64,000 nt of DNA from an uncultured Cohaesibacter sp. (lineage in GTDB: Bacteria > Pseudomonadota > Alphaproteobacteria > Rhizobiales > Cohaesibacteraceae): contig NZ_OY761553.1 of assembly GCF_963664735.1 (NCBI RefSeq), forward strand, positions 4,151,501 through 4,215,500, in the 5' to 3' direction. The translations under genes and the position numbers were made by a program. Each line of letters opens with the position of its first letter. The first letter of the stretch is position 1. Positions 23,999 through 34,202 of this stretch are shown one piece after another. The notes beneath the pieces were generated by a model. That model was not told the origin of the DNA, did not search any database, and saw nothing but the letters and a program-made list of their open reading frames with translations.

Positions 23999-26390
23999 AG
24001 TTCGCAAGATCACCCTCTTGCGCTTTCGCGGGGCCCGCTTCGAGCTCCCCATAGACTTTTCGAACAAGTACAGAAGCGTTGCAATCTACGGCGAGAACGC
24101 TTCCGGCAAAAGCACAATCACAGACGCCTTGGAGTGGTTCATCCGCGGTCGGGTCGATCATCTTTGGAAAGAAGACTGCTATGAAGCGTCTTTGCGTAAC
24201 GTTCTAGCCGGTGCTGAAGGTGACAGTACAGTTGAGATTGTCTTTGACGGAAAAGATCGAAGTGGTGTCAAGGCGCTTTCCGCCGAGCTCAAATCCACGA
24301 CGAGCTATGCCAACGAGAATGTCGCTCAGCTTGTCGCAGACTTAAACGGCGACAACATCATTTTAAGGCATGCGGACATTGCCAATTTCTTAGAGAAGGC
24401 TAAAGGCAAGAAGCGTGAAGCGATAGCAGATATTATTGGCTATAGCGAAATCACGAAATTTAGAAACGTCCTTTTGCAAACGAAGAACCAACTTGAAAAA
24501 GAGACTGAATACACGACCGCAAAACAGCAGATTCAGCGTCTTCAATCCGGGATGATTGCGGAAGTAGAGCAGGTTGTTCCTAACAGAAAAGAATTCTACG
24601 GCGTGGCCGCAAAGATCATGAAGCCATTTGATCTTAAGACAGAAGTTACGGACGAAGAGTCCTACACAGAAGCTTTAGAAGAGCTGCGGGGACAGGGTAG
24701 CAGCGAAGAAAAAATACGCCTGGCAGAACGGCTCGCGCTGCTTGAGAAAGCTTGCAGTGAACTCGTCGCCGACATTGATCAACTCTCGAAGGATGCCACG
24801 GCATTTACGGATAAATATAACGCCCTCGCTAAGGAGAGCGACAACGTCAACAAGCTTCGGCTTAGTGACTTTCTGACGCGCGGCAAGGCCGTCCTGGACG
24901 ACAAAGTCTTTACCGATCCGCAGTGCCCATTTTGTTTAGAGCCCTACAAGCTTGCGCAACTTCAGGAGGAGATCGGCAAGCGCCTTGAAGCGTTAGAAGC
25001 GCTGCAAAAGGAGCTTGATGAAGCAGGCACTCTCAAGGATGCGCTTGCCGAGACAGTCACCAATGCGGGCGTCAAGACGAAAATCATCATGGAGACGTAT
25101 TCCGATCTGGAGGAATTTTCTTCGCTGATCGAGGCTGTCAAGTCTGCGCGCCTCAAGCTGCGCGAATATCTGAAAGATCTGAAATCCGCCTTTGATGGCA
25201 AGAAGGTTTTCGAGGCCCCCGCTGATTTCGATGCCGAACTGAAGGCGTTGCGTGCAGGATCGGAAACGGCTTCGGAGCAAGCCAAAGAAGCCGCGAAGAA
25301 GCTGCAGCTCACGGAGCTGGAGAAGAAGGTCGCCGCTGCGCTGACCAGGCTCAAAACCGTCAGCGATCAGATGAACGAATTAGAAAGCTATCAAAATATA
25401 AAGGGTGCTTACGAATCTCAAATCATCTCGCTTTCTTCAATGCTGGATGCCTTCATCAAGGTTCAGAATGGGGCACTGCAAGCCGTGCTGGATACGATCA
25501 GCGATGATGTCGGGACGTTCTACACGGCGCTTCATCCCAAAGAGAGCGTGGACAAAGTGCGCCTGACTATGGTCGGCGATGAAGGTGTCGAGTTCCAGTA
25601 CACGTTCCATGGCAAGCCGACCCAACCGCCACGCAAGTACCTAAGCGAAAGTCACCTGAATAGTCTTGGCGTGGTGTTGTTCCTCGCCAACGCCCGCATT
25701 TTCAACAAGCACTCCAAATTTTTGGTGCTGGATGATATCGTCACAAGCTTCGATACATCGCATCGGCGCAGGCTCTTACGCCTTCTGCGCGACGAGTTCT
25801 CCGACTGGCAAATTATCATCCTCACGCACGAGAACATCTGGTTCGACATCATCAAGAGAGAGATGAGGCAGCATGGCTGGATATTTCATGAGGCTCGGTC
25901 CGACGGTGCAAATGGCATCCTTCTCGAAAACAGCCCCGCGACGCTGAAAGAAATCATCGGACAGAAGAAGGGCAAGGAAGACGTTACCAATGACCTTCGC
26001 AAGCTACTGGAGCTTACCCTCAAGAACATATGCCAGGCTCTTGGGGTCAAGGTGGCCTTCCGCTTCAACGACATCAACGAAAAGCGCATGTCCGATGAGC
26101 TGATCAGTGCATTGAGATCAACTTTGAAGGACAAGTCACCCGATCTGCTGGATACGCAAATCTTCTCCAATTTGGCAGGCTCGGCCCTCATCGCCAATCT
26201 GGTCTCTCACGATAACGCCGACAAAATTGTCGGCGAGGACATCGATGTGTTGCTGGAAGATATCGAGAAGCTGGTCGCCCTCTTTGTCTGTGAGGATTGT
26301 GGCCGCCATATTCGCGCAGATGTCGATGTGCCCGGTGAGAAAGCAATTTCGTGTAAGTGTGGGAAGTCTCGATTGCCTTGGAAAACTTAA
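23991..26390 (+). CDS. SMC/RecF-like AAA ATPase with CxxC zinc hook and C-terminal zinc ribbon
   Basis: A 799-aa protein from ATG 23991; the longer frame from 23853 only shadows the upstream gene. Walker A GENASGKST lies at about 34-42. Long coiled-coil regions (about 160-300 and 330-500) flank CPFC at about 317-320, which resembles the zinc hook of Rad50 and RloC. Walker B is KFLVLDDIV with a D-loop-like TSFD at about 575-590, followed by IIILTHE as the switch. A helical region (about 670-770) with SALIANLVSHDN and a zinc ribbon CEDCG...CKCGK close the protein. This is not RecF, RecN or SbcC: the C-terminal additions and island context point to a defence or DNA-surveillance ATPase. Confidence 0.8.
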   Translation: MTRVRKITLLRFRGARFELPIDFSNKYRSVAIYGENASGKSTITDALEWFIRGRVDHLWKEDCYEASLRNVLAGAEGDSTVEIVFDGKDRSGVKALSAELKSTTSYANENVAQLVADLNGDNIILRHADIANFLEKAKGKKREAIADIIGYSEITKFRNVLLQTKNQLEKETEYTTAKQQIQRLQSGMIAEVEQVVPNRKEFYGVAAKIMKPFDLKTEVTDEESYTEALEELRGQGSSEEKIRLAERLALLEKACSELVADIDQLSKDATAFTDKYNALAKESDNVNKLRLSDFLTRGKAVLDDKVFTDPQCPFCLEPYKLAQLQEEIGKRLEALEALQKELDEAGTLKDALAETVTNAGVKTKIIMETYSDLEEFSSLIEAVKSARLKLREYLKDLKSAFDGKKVFEAPADFDAELKALRAGSETASEQAKEAAKKLQLTELEKKVAAALTRLKTVSDQMNELESYQNIKGAYESQIISLSSMLDAFIKVQNGALQAVLDTISDDVGTFYTALHPKESVDKVRLTMVGDEGVEFQYTFHGKPTQPPRKYLSESHLNSLGVVLFLANARIFNKHSKFLVLDDIVTSFDTSHRRRLLRLLRDEFSDWQIIILTHENIWFDIIKREMRQHGWIFHEARSDGANGILLENSPATLKEIIGQKKGKEDVTNDLRKLLELTLKNICQALGVKVAFRFNDINEKRMSDELISALRSTLKDKSPDLLDTQIFSNLAGSALIANLVSHDNADKIVGEDIDVLLEDIEKLVALFVCEDCGRHIRADVDVPGEKAISCKCGKSRLPWKT

Positions 26391-26570
26391 GTGCTGCGAG
26401 ACATGCTTAACCTGAATTCGCAAGTCACGCGATTGGCAGACAAGCCGGAGCGACTGCAAAGTCTAAGCAGAAGTGCAGATAGACCGGTTTGAACGTCGAT
26501 CGGATATGGTGAATACAGCATCTTGGTCTGCTAGGTGTGCGGACAGCTTCAAGCTATCGGGAGGTCTTCG

Positions 26571-27023
26571 ATGGATAACCCACATGCAGCGGCTACAAAA
26601 TTTGCGGCAGATTTTGGAGCGATGGAATATGCCCTAAAGAGAGCGCCAAAGTACCGCCGAAAAGACAAAGCGATCGCGGAGGCGGATTGGGACGCATTTG
26701 CGAGAGATTTGGGGCAGGAGTTTTTCGATCATGTCGTAAAGTCTGGGGTTGCAAAAACACTGATTAGCGAGCCACCGCGCCGCCTTTTGGCAAACATGCA
26801 GTGGGATCCGCCTAATCCTGGCCCACTCGCAAATGTTGCGCAACTCATAGTCAATGGTGTCTGTCGCGTGAGAAATAGTTACTTCCATGGCGAAAAATTC
26901 ACAGGTGGACCCGCTGGGCAATGGGAGCGCGACGCCAAGCTCATTGAGGAAGCTCATGCCGTACTTAAGGAGGCTCAAAAATTCGCATTCAATCAGCCCG
27001 GAAACGTTGTTGCTCCCGCTTAG
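26571..27023 (+). CDS. HEPN-like protein downstream of SMC-like ATPase
   Basis: A 150-aa helical protein from ATG 26571, with GGGAGGT five nt upstream. It contains VRNSYFHGEKF at about residues 103-113, a match to the HEPN ribonuclease motif R-x4-6-H (R, four residues, H) within a helix, followed by an amphipathic C-terminal helix. HEPN proteins are common RNA-cutting effectors in toxin-antitoxin and abortive-infection systems. It follows the ATPase by 180 nt on the same strand; with the small protein it forms a three-gene cassette. The family assignment rests on this motif and the helical nature, so it is moderate. Confidence 0.65.
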   Translation: MDNPHAAATKFAADFGAMEYALKRAPKYRRKDKAIAEADWDAFARDLGQEFFDHVVKSGVAKTLISEPPRRLLANMQWDPPNPGPLANVAQLIVNGVCRVRNSYFHGEKFTGGPAGQWERDAKLIEEAHAVLKEAQKFAFNQPGNVVAPA

Positions 27024-27227
27024 ATAGCCTAAAATCGTAGCCCGTCTGTCTTCATTTGAATCTTGGCTCAGCCAATTCGAGTGTCCGGAAAGCGGGCTGC
27101 GGCCGCAGCATCCGAAGGCCGCTCTCAAGGTCGGCAAGGGGCCGTTCACTAGACTTTGCAAAGTCCGCTGCCTGCGCGTTTCTGTCGTTGGTGATCGGCG
27201 CAGCGAACTTCCTCTTTCCGCCCATTC

Positions 27228-28319
27228 TGTTGAAAAATTAAGTGTTGCAGCGCAAAACGGAGGGCAGTTTTGCGAGGCTCGACGCCCCCCTCATGCCGGT
27301 GTTGGGAGCAACTTTGCCATTTTGCGCAGGTTCTGCGCTGTGGCTGCTAGTGTGAACTCGTCTTTTGCTCCATTTGGGCCTCGAAGACGCAGTCTATTCA
27401 GCCCAATGATCTTCTTCATGTGAGCGAACAGCATTTCCACTTTTCGCCTGGCGTGCCTCGAAGCAATATAGGCATCGATATCCGCCAGATCGCGGGCAAA
27501 GTGTCGTGCTCGTTCATGGATTGATCTGGCGATGTGTCGGGTGGCTGTGTTGGTAAAGCATCTGAACTTCAATGCGCAGTTCTGGCAGTCCGCTTTGGCA
27601 GCGCGATATCGGATGTTTTCATCGCCCTGCACCTTGGGCCAGACCGTCTGGAATTGATGACTGCTAGGCAGCAGGTCTTTGCCATCGGGGCAAATGTATC
27701 GGTCATTCTCGTAGTCGAATTTGAAGTCGGCCCTCGAGAATGTCTGGTCGAGCCGCTGCGATCTGTCGAGAACCGGAACATGTGGCTCGATACCTTTTTA
27801 TGAACGAGCCAAGCAAGTGTCTCGGCATTGCCATAAGCCCCTCTGCGATGCAACGGGCCAACACCAGTTCTAAGAGGTAGCGGAAAAGATCACTATCCCG
27901 GAAACGGCCATGTCTATTCTAGGAAAATGTCGAATGGTCAGGAACAGGGTCATCCAAGTCCAAACGGCAAAACCATCTATAGGCCAGGTTCAGGTGAACT
28001 TCCTCACAGATGTGCCGCTCAGAGCGAATGCCCATAGTAGCCGACCAACAACATCCGGATCATCAGTTCTGGATCAATCGAAGGACGACCCTGGCTGCTG
28101 TAATAGGGAGCGAGGAAAGATCTGACTTCACTCAGATCGAGAAAGTGGTCGATCTTCCTGAGCAAATGATCAGCAGGAACGTGATCTTCAATCGAAAACT
28201 TATAAAAGAGTGCTGCCTGCGCAACTTGCCTTGGCCCCAGCATTCGCAAATCCCCCCCCCTTATCCTAAAAGGATTGAATCATGAGCAAGCGATTACTTC
28301 AAGAGCGACTTTTTCAACA
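27228..28319 (-). mobile_element. Degenerate IS1182-family insertion sequence
   Basis: Terminal inverted repeats TGTTGAAAAA (27228-27237) and TTTTTCAACA (28310-28319) bound a 1092-bp segment holding a decayed transposase. The normal length for the family is about 1.6 kb, so internal DNA has been lost. No target-site duplication is visible in the four flanking bases on each side. Confidence 0.75.
27291..28249 (-). pseudogene. IS1182-family transposase, frameshifted with internal deletion
   Basis: The minus strand starts with the family's N-terminus (LGPRQVAQAALFYKFSIEDHVPADHLLRKIDHFLDL, GRPSIDPELMIRMLLVGYYG), shifts frame at about 28020 to IRSERHICEEVHLNLAYRWFCR and VPDHSTFS, meets a stop, continues NRHGRFRDSDLFRYL, then jumps to the middle/C-terminal part (AYGNAETLAWLV, DYENDRYICPDG after another shift) and ends with IGLNRLRLRGPNGAKDEFTLAATAQNLRKMAKLL. 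Inactive. Confidence 0.8.
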
Positions 28320-28340
28320 CCATTGGCCCGATTTGTCAAT

Positions 28341-28706
28341 TCACCCGACTGTGTTCAATGTACTGTAAACAGTCGGTCTCGAGATTGCGAAGATCTTGGC
28401 CAAGTCGCTGATAGAGTGATCCCCCGTCTCATGGATCAGTTTAAGTTCATTCTGTTGTTTCGGAGATAGCTTCGGCTGTTTCCCGCGCAACTTACCCTTG
28501 GTTTTGGCAATTGCCATGCCTTCCCTCGTTCGCATTCGAATCAAGTCTGCCTCGAATTCGGCAAAGGTGGCCAGAATGTTGGAGATCATCTTGCCCATTG
28601 AGTCTGCTGGGTCATAGATGGATTGTTCCAAGGCCAATTTTACACCTTTGCTTTCCAACTGGTGAGCGATTAGACGGGCATCAGGAACGGATCGCGCCAA
28701 GCGATC
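28341..28706 (-). pseudogene. Serine recombinase (resolvase/invertase) C-terminal fragment
   Basis: The frame reads DRLARSVPDARLIAHQLESKG, then FEADLIRMRTREGMAIAKTKGKLRGKQPKL and a C-terminal helix-turn-helix (SISDLAKIFAISRPTVYSTL). This is the second half of a Tn3-type resolvase; the N-terminal catalytic serine region is missing, replaced at about 28712 by the DNA that leads into the ROK gene. The truncation point probably marks the right end of the mobile-element debris. Confidence 0.8.
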
Positions 28707-28753
28707 CTCTTGCGGATACAGAGCACAGAGAGATTTGAATTTCTCGGTCCATT

Positions 28754-29911
28754 TTATTCAGCTTGCCGAGAACCAAAAACGTGCTGCACGACGACTGCCG
28801 CTGCGCCTGCCGTCCAATAATAATTTGCCTTATCAGGAATTATCGCCGGGCCTTGCTCGCGATAATAATGTTCATCAAGCGCCCGTTTTAAGGGTCTGAG
28901 GAAAGTATCGCCAAAAGCAGTGCTTTCTCCTCCGAGTATGATGCATTCGTGATCTACAAGTGTATTCCATTCAGAAAGGTACCGGCCCAGTACAGATCCT
29001 GCCTCTTCTACCAGCGCAAGTGCGGAGGCATTCTCTTGCTGAACCGCTTCTTCGAGGCAAATGCCTTGCTTCAATTCTTTCCAACGCTTTTCCAGGGCCG
29101 TAACTGAAAAGAAGGTTTGTAGACATCCCTGCCGGCCGCATTCACAACGTGGGCCATCGAGTCTGTATTGAATGTGACCGACTTTGCCTGCATTCCCTAT
29201 TTCACCGCGCCAGATGCTGCCATTTATCACAGATGCAAAGAAAATCCCTTCGCCCACGGCAAAGACACCAAAAGATTTTTTCTGCTGCCCAAGGCCGAAG
29301 AGATAATGTGCCAGAGCAAAGGCGAGAGTGTCGTCTTCCACAAAGACCGGAAGATTCAACGCATTGCTCAGCATTTCGCCGATTGGGACATTGTGCCAAT
29401 TGAAGCGAAAACTGCGGATGCACACGCCCTTCGCTGTGTCGAGATGAGCTGGCATGGTCCAGCCTACACCCAAAATGGGTTTGCTTTTCTTGCTGTTGGC
29501 CTTGAGTAGCTCCTCAACGACGGACTTTGCCTTGCCAACCACGTAATCCGGTTCATGACGTTCCAAGAGAATGCTACGTTGATCAACGGGCTCCATTGCC
29601 AGATCTGTAAGAATGCACTCCAATTTGTCCTGGCTGAGCTTCAGTCCGATCGCCCAGTGTTCTCCCTGATTTAGCCTCAGGGGAACCGGTTTTCTGCCCG
29701 CTCCATTGCCTTGCGGCTTGTCTTCGATCAGATAGCCGTCTGACAAAAGCTCCTTCACAACGAACCCGACGGCAGCTGCAGAAAGACCGGTTCGGATCGC
29801 AAGTTCGGCGCGGCTTAACCCCCCAGTCCGTCTAATGATATTGAGGATCATTTGCCGGTTGATTGCCCGTCCTGCCTTTTGATCAATTTTCTGAGCGTCA
29901 TAATTGTTCAT
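28754..29911 (-). CDS. ROK family transcriptional repressor
   Basis: A 385-aa protein with N-terminal winged helix-turn-helix (about 10-65: INRQMILNIIRRTGGLSRAELAIRTGLSAAAVGFVVKELL) and a ROK sugar-kinase-like domain. The ROK zinc motif CECGRQGCLQTFFS (about 261-274) is present. XylR/NagC-type members sense a sugar and release DNA. It stands 100 nt from the GH42 gene at the end of operon B, same strand, and a 17-bp perfect AT-rich palindrome upstream of operon B is a likely target. Expected role: local repressor of galactoside uptake and hydrolysis. Confidence 0.9.
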   Translation of the reverse strand: MNNYDAQKIDQKAGRAINRQMILNIIRRTGGLSRAELAIRTGLSAAAVGFVVKELLSDGYLIEDKPQGNGAGRKPVPLRLNQGEHWAIGLKLSQDKLECILTDLAMEPVDQRSILLERHEPDYVVGKAKSVVEELLKANSKKSKPILGVGWTMPAHLDTAKGVCIRSFRFNWHNVPIGEMLSNALNLPVFVEDDTLAFALAHYLFGLGQQKKSFGVFAVGEGIFFASVINGSIWRGEIGNAGKVGHIQYRLDGPRCECGRQGCLQTFFSVTALEKRWKELKQGICLEEAVQQENASALALVEEAGSVLGRYLSEWNTLVDHECIILGGESTAFGDTFLRPLKRALDEHYYREQGPAIIPDKANYYWTAGAAAVVVQHVFGSRQAE

Positions 29912-30010
29912 TGCGCGAAATTCTGTCTAAGCGGTTTGCGAAAGTGTCACAGGCGATCCCAATGTATTTTCTGGATTGAATGGACCCGGACTATTGCTGT
30001 CATTGCATAA

Positions 30011-32152
30011 TTACAATTCCAAAACGGAAACGCCATATGCATCAAGTGTGATGTTTGAGCTTACCTCGGTTCCGGTGAGCAAGTCCTTTGTGGAGAACGG
30101 AATTGCAACGTCGACCCGGCTCTCCGTCGTGTTGATAACAAACAGCATGCGGCGGCCATCATCTGCAAAGCGTTCGGTAACTTCGATTCCATCGGGAATC
30201 TTAGCAAGCAACGGAGTGATCTTGTTGTCCTGACAAAGGATGTCTGCGAGTTTTGCGGCGATTTCTTCGGTCAGATAGGTCGCGAGATAAATCGCCTGTC
30301 CCGTACCCAAATGGCGCACTGTCATGGCCGGCTCGCTCTCAAGGAAACGAGTGGACCATTCTGCCATAGCATCCGTTCCGGGTTGCAAGATCAGCTTCTC
30401 GTAAAGATGGGCTGCCTGAAACTCCGTATTTCCTTCTCGGAACAGATATTGGCGGCCGACCGAGCAGCCCGGCTTGCGCTTTTGACCCGCCGGGGAGAAG
30501 CCTTCTTCCGATGCTGGCGATTCAAAAAGACCGTCCGTACCGGGCGCAGCAACTCTGCCAAATTCTTCAACACGGACGCCCATCAGGTCAGAGAGATCAT
30601 CTCCGGGAGCCAATTCGGTGTGGATGTGATTGTCTCGAGTGCGCGTCGCCGAAAGAGCCGAGACAATCAGTGTCCCACCGCCTTCGACAAATTTGCGGCA
30701 ATTTGCGCTCCAAGCGGTATCCCACATCATGAAATGGGGGACGTACAGTGCCTTTAGTCGGGAGAGCTCGTCTGATGGATGGATAAAGCCGGTTGCGATG
30801 CCCCGCACGTATAGTTCTTTATGCAACAGGATGCCGTCCTCCTTGGGTGAGGGAAGCCCCATCGGGTAGGTGCGGTAGGCTTCTTGATTGTCGTAGTCCA
30901 CTCCAGCAATACCCACATCCATTCTGACCGAAGTGCCAAGTAGTTTTTGCTTCAGCCCAGCAATATCGGAAGCGAAGTGTTTGGCTTCGTCATAGCGGCG
31001 ACGTGCAACATTGTCATGGTCGATGAGACCCATCCAGTAAATCTCCGCACCGAAGTGGGCGGGTTTCCAGCGAAAGAACATGAGCCCGTCCGCGCCCCTT
31101 GCAACGGAGCTGAAGGCCATGCGGCGCATCTCGCCGGGCTCAGGGTTCATGGTCGAAAAAGTCGGCTGACTGCCCAGACCCGAAGTCTGCTCGGGTACGA
31201 TGAAGTTGCCGCTGTAGGCTCTGAACCAGTCCAGATGCAATGCCTGGGTATAGACATGCCCGCCGTTGCGCTGCATCTCGTCATGCAGCATCGGGTAGAC
31301 GTCATAGCCCATGAAGTCCAGATCTTCCGCGAAGGAACCGCGAAGATCCATGTCCTCTAGCACACCCAGATTGTGAAAGACGAACCAGTCAGAATTCGCC
31401 TGTCGCAGGATCTCGACCTGATCACGCTGGAAGGAAGCAGTCGCATCTGCGAGAAAGCGGTGATAGTCCTGCCGATGGCCGGGAGAGACCTGTCCGGGAG
31501 CCATCGGGAATGGCAGCACAAGCTGGTCGAAATTGTCATAGGATGTTGCCCAAAAGGCACCGCCCCATGCGTCGTTCAATGCGTCAATTTCTCCATATTT
31601 CAGATGGCACCATTTCTTGAATTCTATCTGGCAGCTTTCCGAAAAGCTTAAGGACGCGGTGGTGTTCAGTTCATTGTCTGTTTGCCAGCCAATGACGTCG
31701 GCGTTGGTTTTGTAATGCTCCGCCATACCGAGCGTGATCCGGCGAGAGTGATCTCGCAGAACGGGACTCGTCGTGTCGCAATGCTGGCGTGAACCATGGC
31801 TTGCCGTGCGGCCATTGGCATCAACACGCAAGACTTCCGGGTGCGCCGCTGTGAGCCAACGCGGAGGCGTCGCGGTCGGCGTGCACAGGATGGTTTTTAT
31901 GCCGTAGCGGCCGAGTAATTCAATGGCGCGGTCAAACAGGTCAAATTCAAAATGACCCTGATAAGGCTCCCAAAGATGCCAGGCAAATTCCCCCATTCGC
32001 ACCGTGTTGAACCCTGCCTCTGCCATTCTTATGGCATCCTCTTCCCACGTGCTTTCGTCCACATGTTCGGGATAATACGGGACGCCCATGATGAAGTCGT
32101 CAAGGTTGATCGGGCGCCAAACAGACAGGTCCTTTGGTGACGTCTTTTTCAT
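30011..32152 (-). CDS. GH42 beta-galactosidase
   Basis: A 713-aa enzyme without signal peptide. The GH42 barrel starts [21 protein letters not shown]; acid/base Glu161 lies in WQTDNEL and nucleophile Glu321 in IVPEQTSG. A trimerisation Rossmann-like domain (about 400-620) and small C-terminal beta domain follow, the full family layout and length. It hydrolyses terminal beta-galactosides in the cytoplasm. Its start overlaps the stop of the operon B ATPase gene (ATGA), tying it to the importer. Natural substrate is probably a plant or algal galacto-oligosaccharide rather than lactose; that is inference. Confidence 0.92.
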   Translation of the reverse strand: MKKTSPKDLSVWRPINLDDFIMGVPYYPEHVDESTWEEDAIRMAEAGFNTVRMGEFAWHLWEPYQGHFEFDLFDRAIELLGRYGIKTILCTPTATPPRWLTAAHPEVLRVDANGRTASHGSRQHCDTTSPVLRDHSRRITLGMAEHYKTNADVIGWQTDNELNTTASLSFSESCQIEFKKWCHLKYGEIDALNDAWGGAFWATSYDNFDQLVLPFPMAPGQVSPGHRQDYHRFLADATASFQRDQVEILRQANSDWFVFHNLGVLEDMDLRGSFAEDLDFMGYDVYPMLHDEMQRNGGHVYTQALHLDWFRAYSGNFIVPEQTSGLGSQPTFSTMNPEPGEMRRMAFSSVARGADGLMFFRWKPAHFGAEIYWMGLIDHDNVARRRYDEAKHFASDIAGLKQKLLGTSVRMDVGIAGVDYDNQEAYRTYPMGLPSPKEDGILLHKELYVRGIATGFIHPSDELSRLKALYVPHFMMWDTAWSANCRKFVEGGGTLIVSALSATRTRDNHIHTELAPGDDLSDLMGVRVEEFGRVAAPGTDGLFESPASEEGFSPAGQKRKPGCSVGRQYLFREGNTEFQAAHLYEKLILQPGTDAMAEWSTRFLESEPAMTVRHLGTGQAIYLATYLTEEIAAKLADILCQDNKITPLLAKIPDGIEVTERFADDGRRMLFVINTTESRVDVAIPFSTKDLLTGTEVSSNITLDAYGVSVLEL

Positions 32153-33330
32153 TGTTTCTCTTCCTGCAATTCAGTGCGGTTGCCTTGATCGGCGGTCTTG
32201 GGCGTGGAGATCGTTCGGCCGCCGGGGCCAAACAGATAGGCTTTTTCCAGATCAAACCCCAGAGAGGTCTCCAACCCTGTGGGCAGGGCGGCTCCATTCT
32301 GATCACATACAGTCACGTCGGTGGTGCCCGTATCCGACCCGACTGTCTGCAGACCATCCACGGTAAGATAAAGAACAGTTTCCCGTCCGAGCTGCTCTGA
32401 AAGACGAATTGAGCCGGAAATTTGAACGTCGCTAGCACTAACCTTTGTCTTCGACATTCGAAAATGTTCCGGCCTGACCCCTAGCGAGACCGTCGAGCCA
32501 ACGGCAAGGCCGTGTTCAGCAACAAGATTGGACATCGACACAAGAGGCAAGTCACCGATGCGTAGGCGCACATTTTCATGGCTTATCTGCTCAACAACCC
32601 CTTCGAAAAAGTTCATGCGTGGTGAGCCAAGAAACGATGCGACGAACTGGTTGGCAGGATTGTGATAGAGCTCAAGAGGCGCGCCAACCTGTTCGATCTT
32701 GCCAGCGCGGAGCACAACAATCCGGCTTGCCATGGTCATTGCCTCAACCTGATCATGGGTTACATAGATCATGGTCGCGTTCAGGGATTTGTGCAGAGTG
32801 GCGAGTTCCACGCGCATTTGCGTGCGCAGGGCGGCGTCCAGATTTGACAGGGGTTCGTCAAACAGGAACACATGCGGCTGGCGCGTGATCGCCCGTCCGA
32901 TGGCGACCCTTTGTCTCTGACCACCGGAGAGCTGGCCCGGCTTTTTGTCCAGAAGGCTCTCGATACGAAGAATTTTAGCAGCTTGCTGGACTGCTCTTTC
33001 TATTTGCTCTGCGGGTTGTTTCATGATCCGCAAGCCAAAGCCCATATTCTCGCGCACCGTCATGTGCGGGTAGAGGGCGTAGGACTGAAAGACCATGGCG
33101 ATGCCGCGATCTCCCGGTTCTTCGTGGGTTGCGTCCTTTCCGGCGATTTCAATCGTGCCGTTGGATACCTCTTCCAGCCCTGCGATCGATTTCAGAAGCG
33201 TCGATTTTCCGCATCCAGACGGGCCAACCATGACGACGAATTCGCCGGGCTTGATGTCCAGATTGATATTCTGGAGTGCGTGAAAATCGCCGTAGTGTTT
33301 GTTGACATTGGTCAGGGTTACATTAGACAT
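32149..33330 (-). CDS. CUT1 sugar ABC transporter ATPase (operon B)
   Basis: A 393-aa MalK/UgpC-type ATPase, start ATG 33330 with AAAGGAAA upstream (an in-frame GTG at 33348 is less likely). Walker [29 protein letters not shown] and [12 protein letters not shown] are intact. The C-terminal TOBE region is slightly longer than usual (to 393), ending in a polar tail, and includes GVRPEHF. It starts 19 nt after the permease gene and overlaps the GH42 start. Confidence 0.93.
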   Translation of the reverse strand: MSNVTLTNVNKHYGDFHALQNINLDIKPGEFVVMVGPSGCGKSTLLKSIAGLEEVSNGTIEIAGKDATHEEPGDRGIAMVFQSYALYPHMTVRENMGFGLRIMKQPAEQIERAVQQAAKILRIESLLDKKPGQLSGGQRQRVAIGRAITRQPHVFLFDEPLSNLDAALRTQMRVELATLHKSLNATMIYVTHDQVEAMTMASRIVVLRAGKIEQVGAPLELYHNPANQFVASFLGSPRMNFFEGVVEQISHENVRLRIGDLPLVSMSNLVAEHGLAVGSTVSLGVRPEHFRMSKTKVSASDVQISGSIRLSEQLGRETVLYLTVDGLQTVGSDTGTTDVTVCDQNGAALPTGLETSLGFDLEKAYLFGPGGRTISTPKTADQGNRTELQEEKQ

Positions 33331-33348
33331 CTTGTTTCCTTTCGACAC

Positions 33349-34200
33349 TCACCCTTTGACCGCGCCCATTGTCAGACCCGATACGAAGTGTTTTTGCATC
33401 AGGAAGAACATCAGCACGGGCGGAATTGCGACAATCAGCGTTGCAGCGGAAATGATGTTCCAGGACGAAACCCATTCCCCTCTGAGATTGGCAAGACCAG
33501 CGGTGACAGGCTTGACGGAATCCGTCTGTGTGAGGACGATTGCCCAGAAATAGTCATTCCAGATAAAGGTGAAGAGCAGGATGGTCAGGGCGGCCAGTGC
33601 CGGTCGGACCAGAGGGACAACAATCACCATCAGAATCTGAAAGGGAGATGCGCCTTCAGCGCGGGCGGCCTGAAACAGCTCATTTGGCAAGGCGCTGATG
33701 AAGTTGCGCATGAACAGGGTTGCAAAGCCGAGCTGGAAAGCCACATGGAACATGATCAGGGCGCCGAAGGTATCGTATAGCCCAAGCGCGACCATCAGAT
33801 CCCTTACCGGGATCATGAAGATTTGATGCGGCATGAAGTTTCCCGCAATGAAAATCGCAAACAGCAGGGTGGAGCCCTTAAAGGGATAGCGCGAGAGCAC
33901 GAAGCCGGTCATCGTAGAGAGAACCAGAACGGCCAACACAGCTGGCAGGGTGATGATCAGGCTGTTCTTGAAATAGAGCAGCATGTCTGTCTGCTCGAAG
34001 ACGGCCTTGTAATTCTCTAGGATGTTGAACTCGGTTGGCCACCCCCAATAGTTGCCTGCCATGATGTCCTGAAAGGTTCGGAAGGAGGTCATAATGATCG
34101 CCAGCATGGGCAGTAACCAGAGAAGCAGGATGAGCCAGACCGCGGCCATATAGATGATGCGGCCGGTGCTGTTCTTTTCTGAAATGGGACGAGGATACAT
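33349..34200 (-). CDS. CUT1 sugar ABC permease, MalG type (operon B)
   Basis: A 283-aa permease with about six helices, EAA-type loop QAARAEGASPFQILMVIVVPL (the Glu of EAA is replaced by Gln) and MalG-type end SGLTMGAVKG. Start ATG 34200 lies just after the stop of the partner permease, whose last codons provide GGAGG as ribosome site. A TTG two codons earlier is possible. Confidence 0.92.
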   Translation of the reverse strand: MYPRPISEKNSTGRIIYMAAVWLILLLWLLPMLAIIMTSFRTFQDIMAGNYWGWPTEFNILENYKAVFEQTDMLLYFKNSLIITLPAVLAVLVLSTMTGFVLSRYPFKGSTLLFAIFIAGNFMPHQIFMIPVRDLMVALGLYDTFGALIMFHVAFQLGFATLFMRNFISALPNELFQAARAEGASPFQILMVIVVPLVRPALAALTILLFTFIWNDYFWAIVLTQTDSVKPVTAGLANLRGEWVSSWNIISAATLIVAIPPVLMFFLMQKHFVSGLTMGAVKG

Positions 34201-34202
34201 GG

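Noticed and set aside
23991-26390. Housekeeping RecF, RecN or SbcC
   Set aside because: Length, single CxxC hook, C-terminal helical plus zinc-ribbon part and the island neighbourhood do not match any of these repair proteins.
27024-27227. Short frame after the HEPN gene as a fourth cassette member
   Set aside because: No ribosome site, low-complexity Arg/Ser composition and immediate proximity to the IS end.
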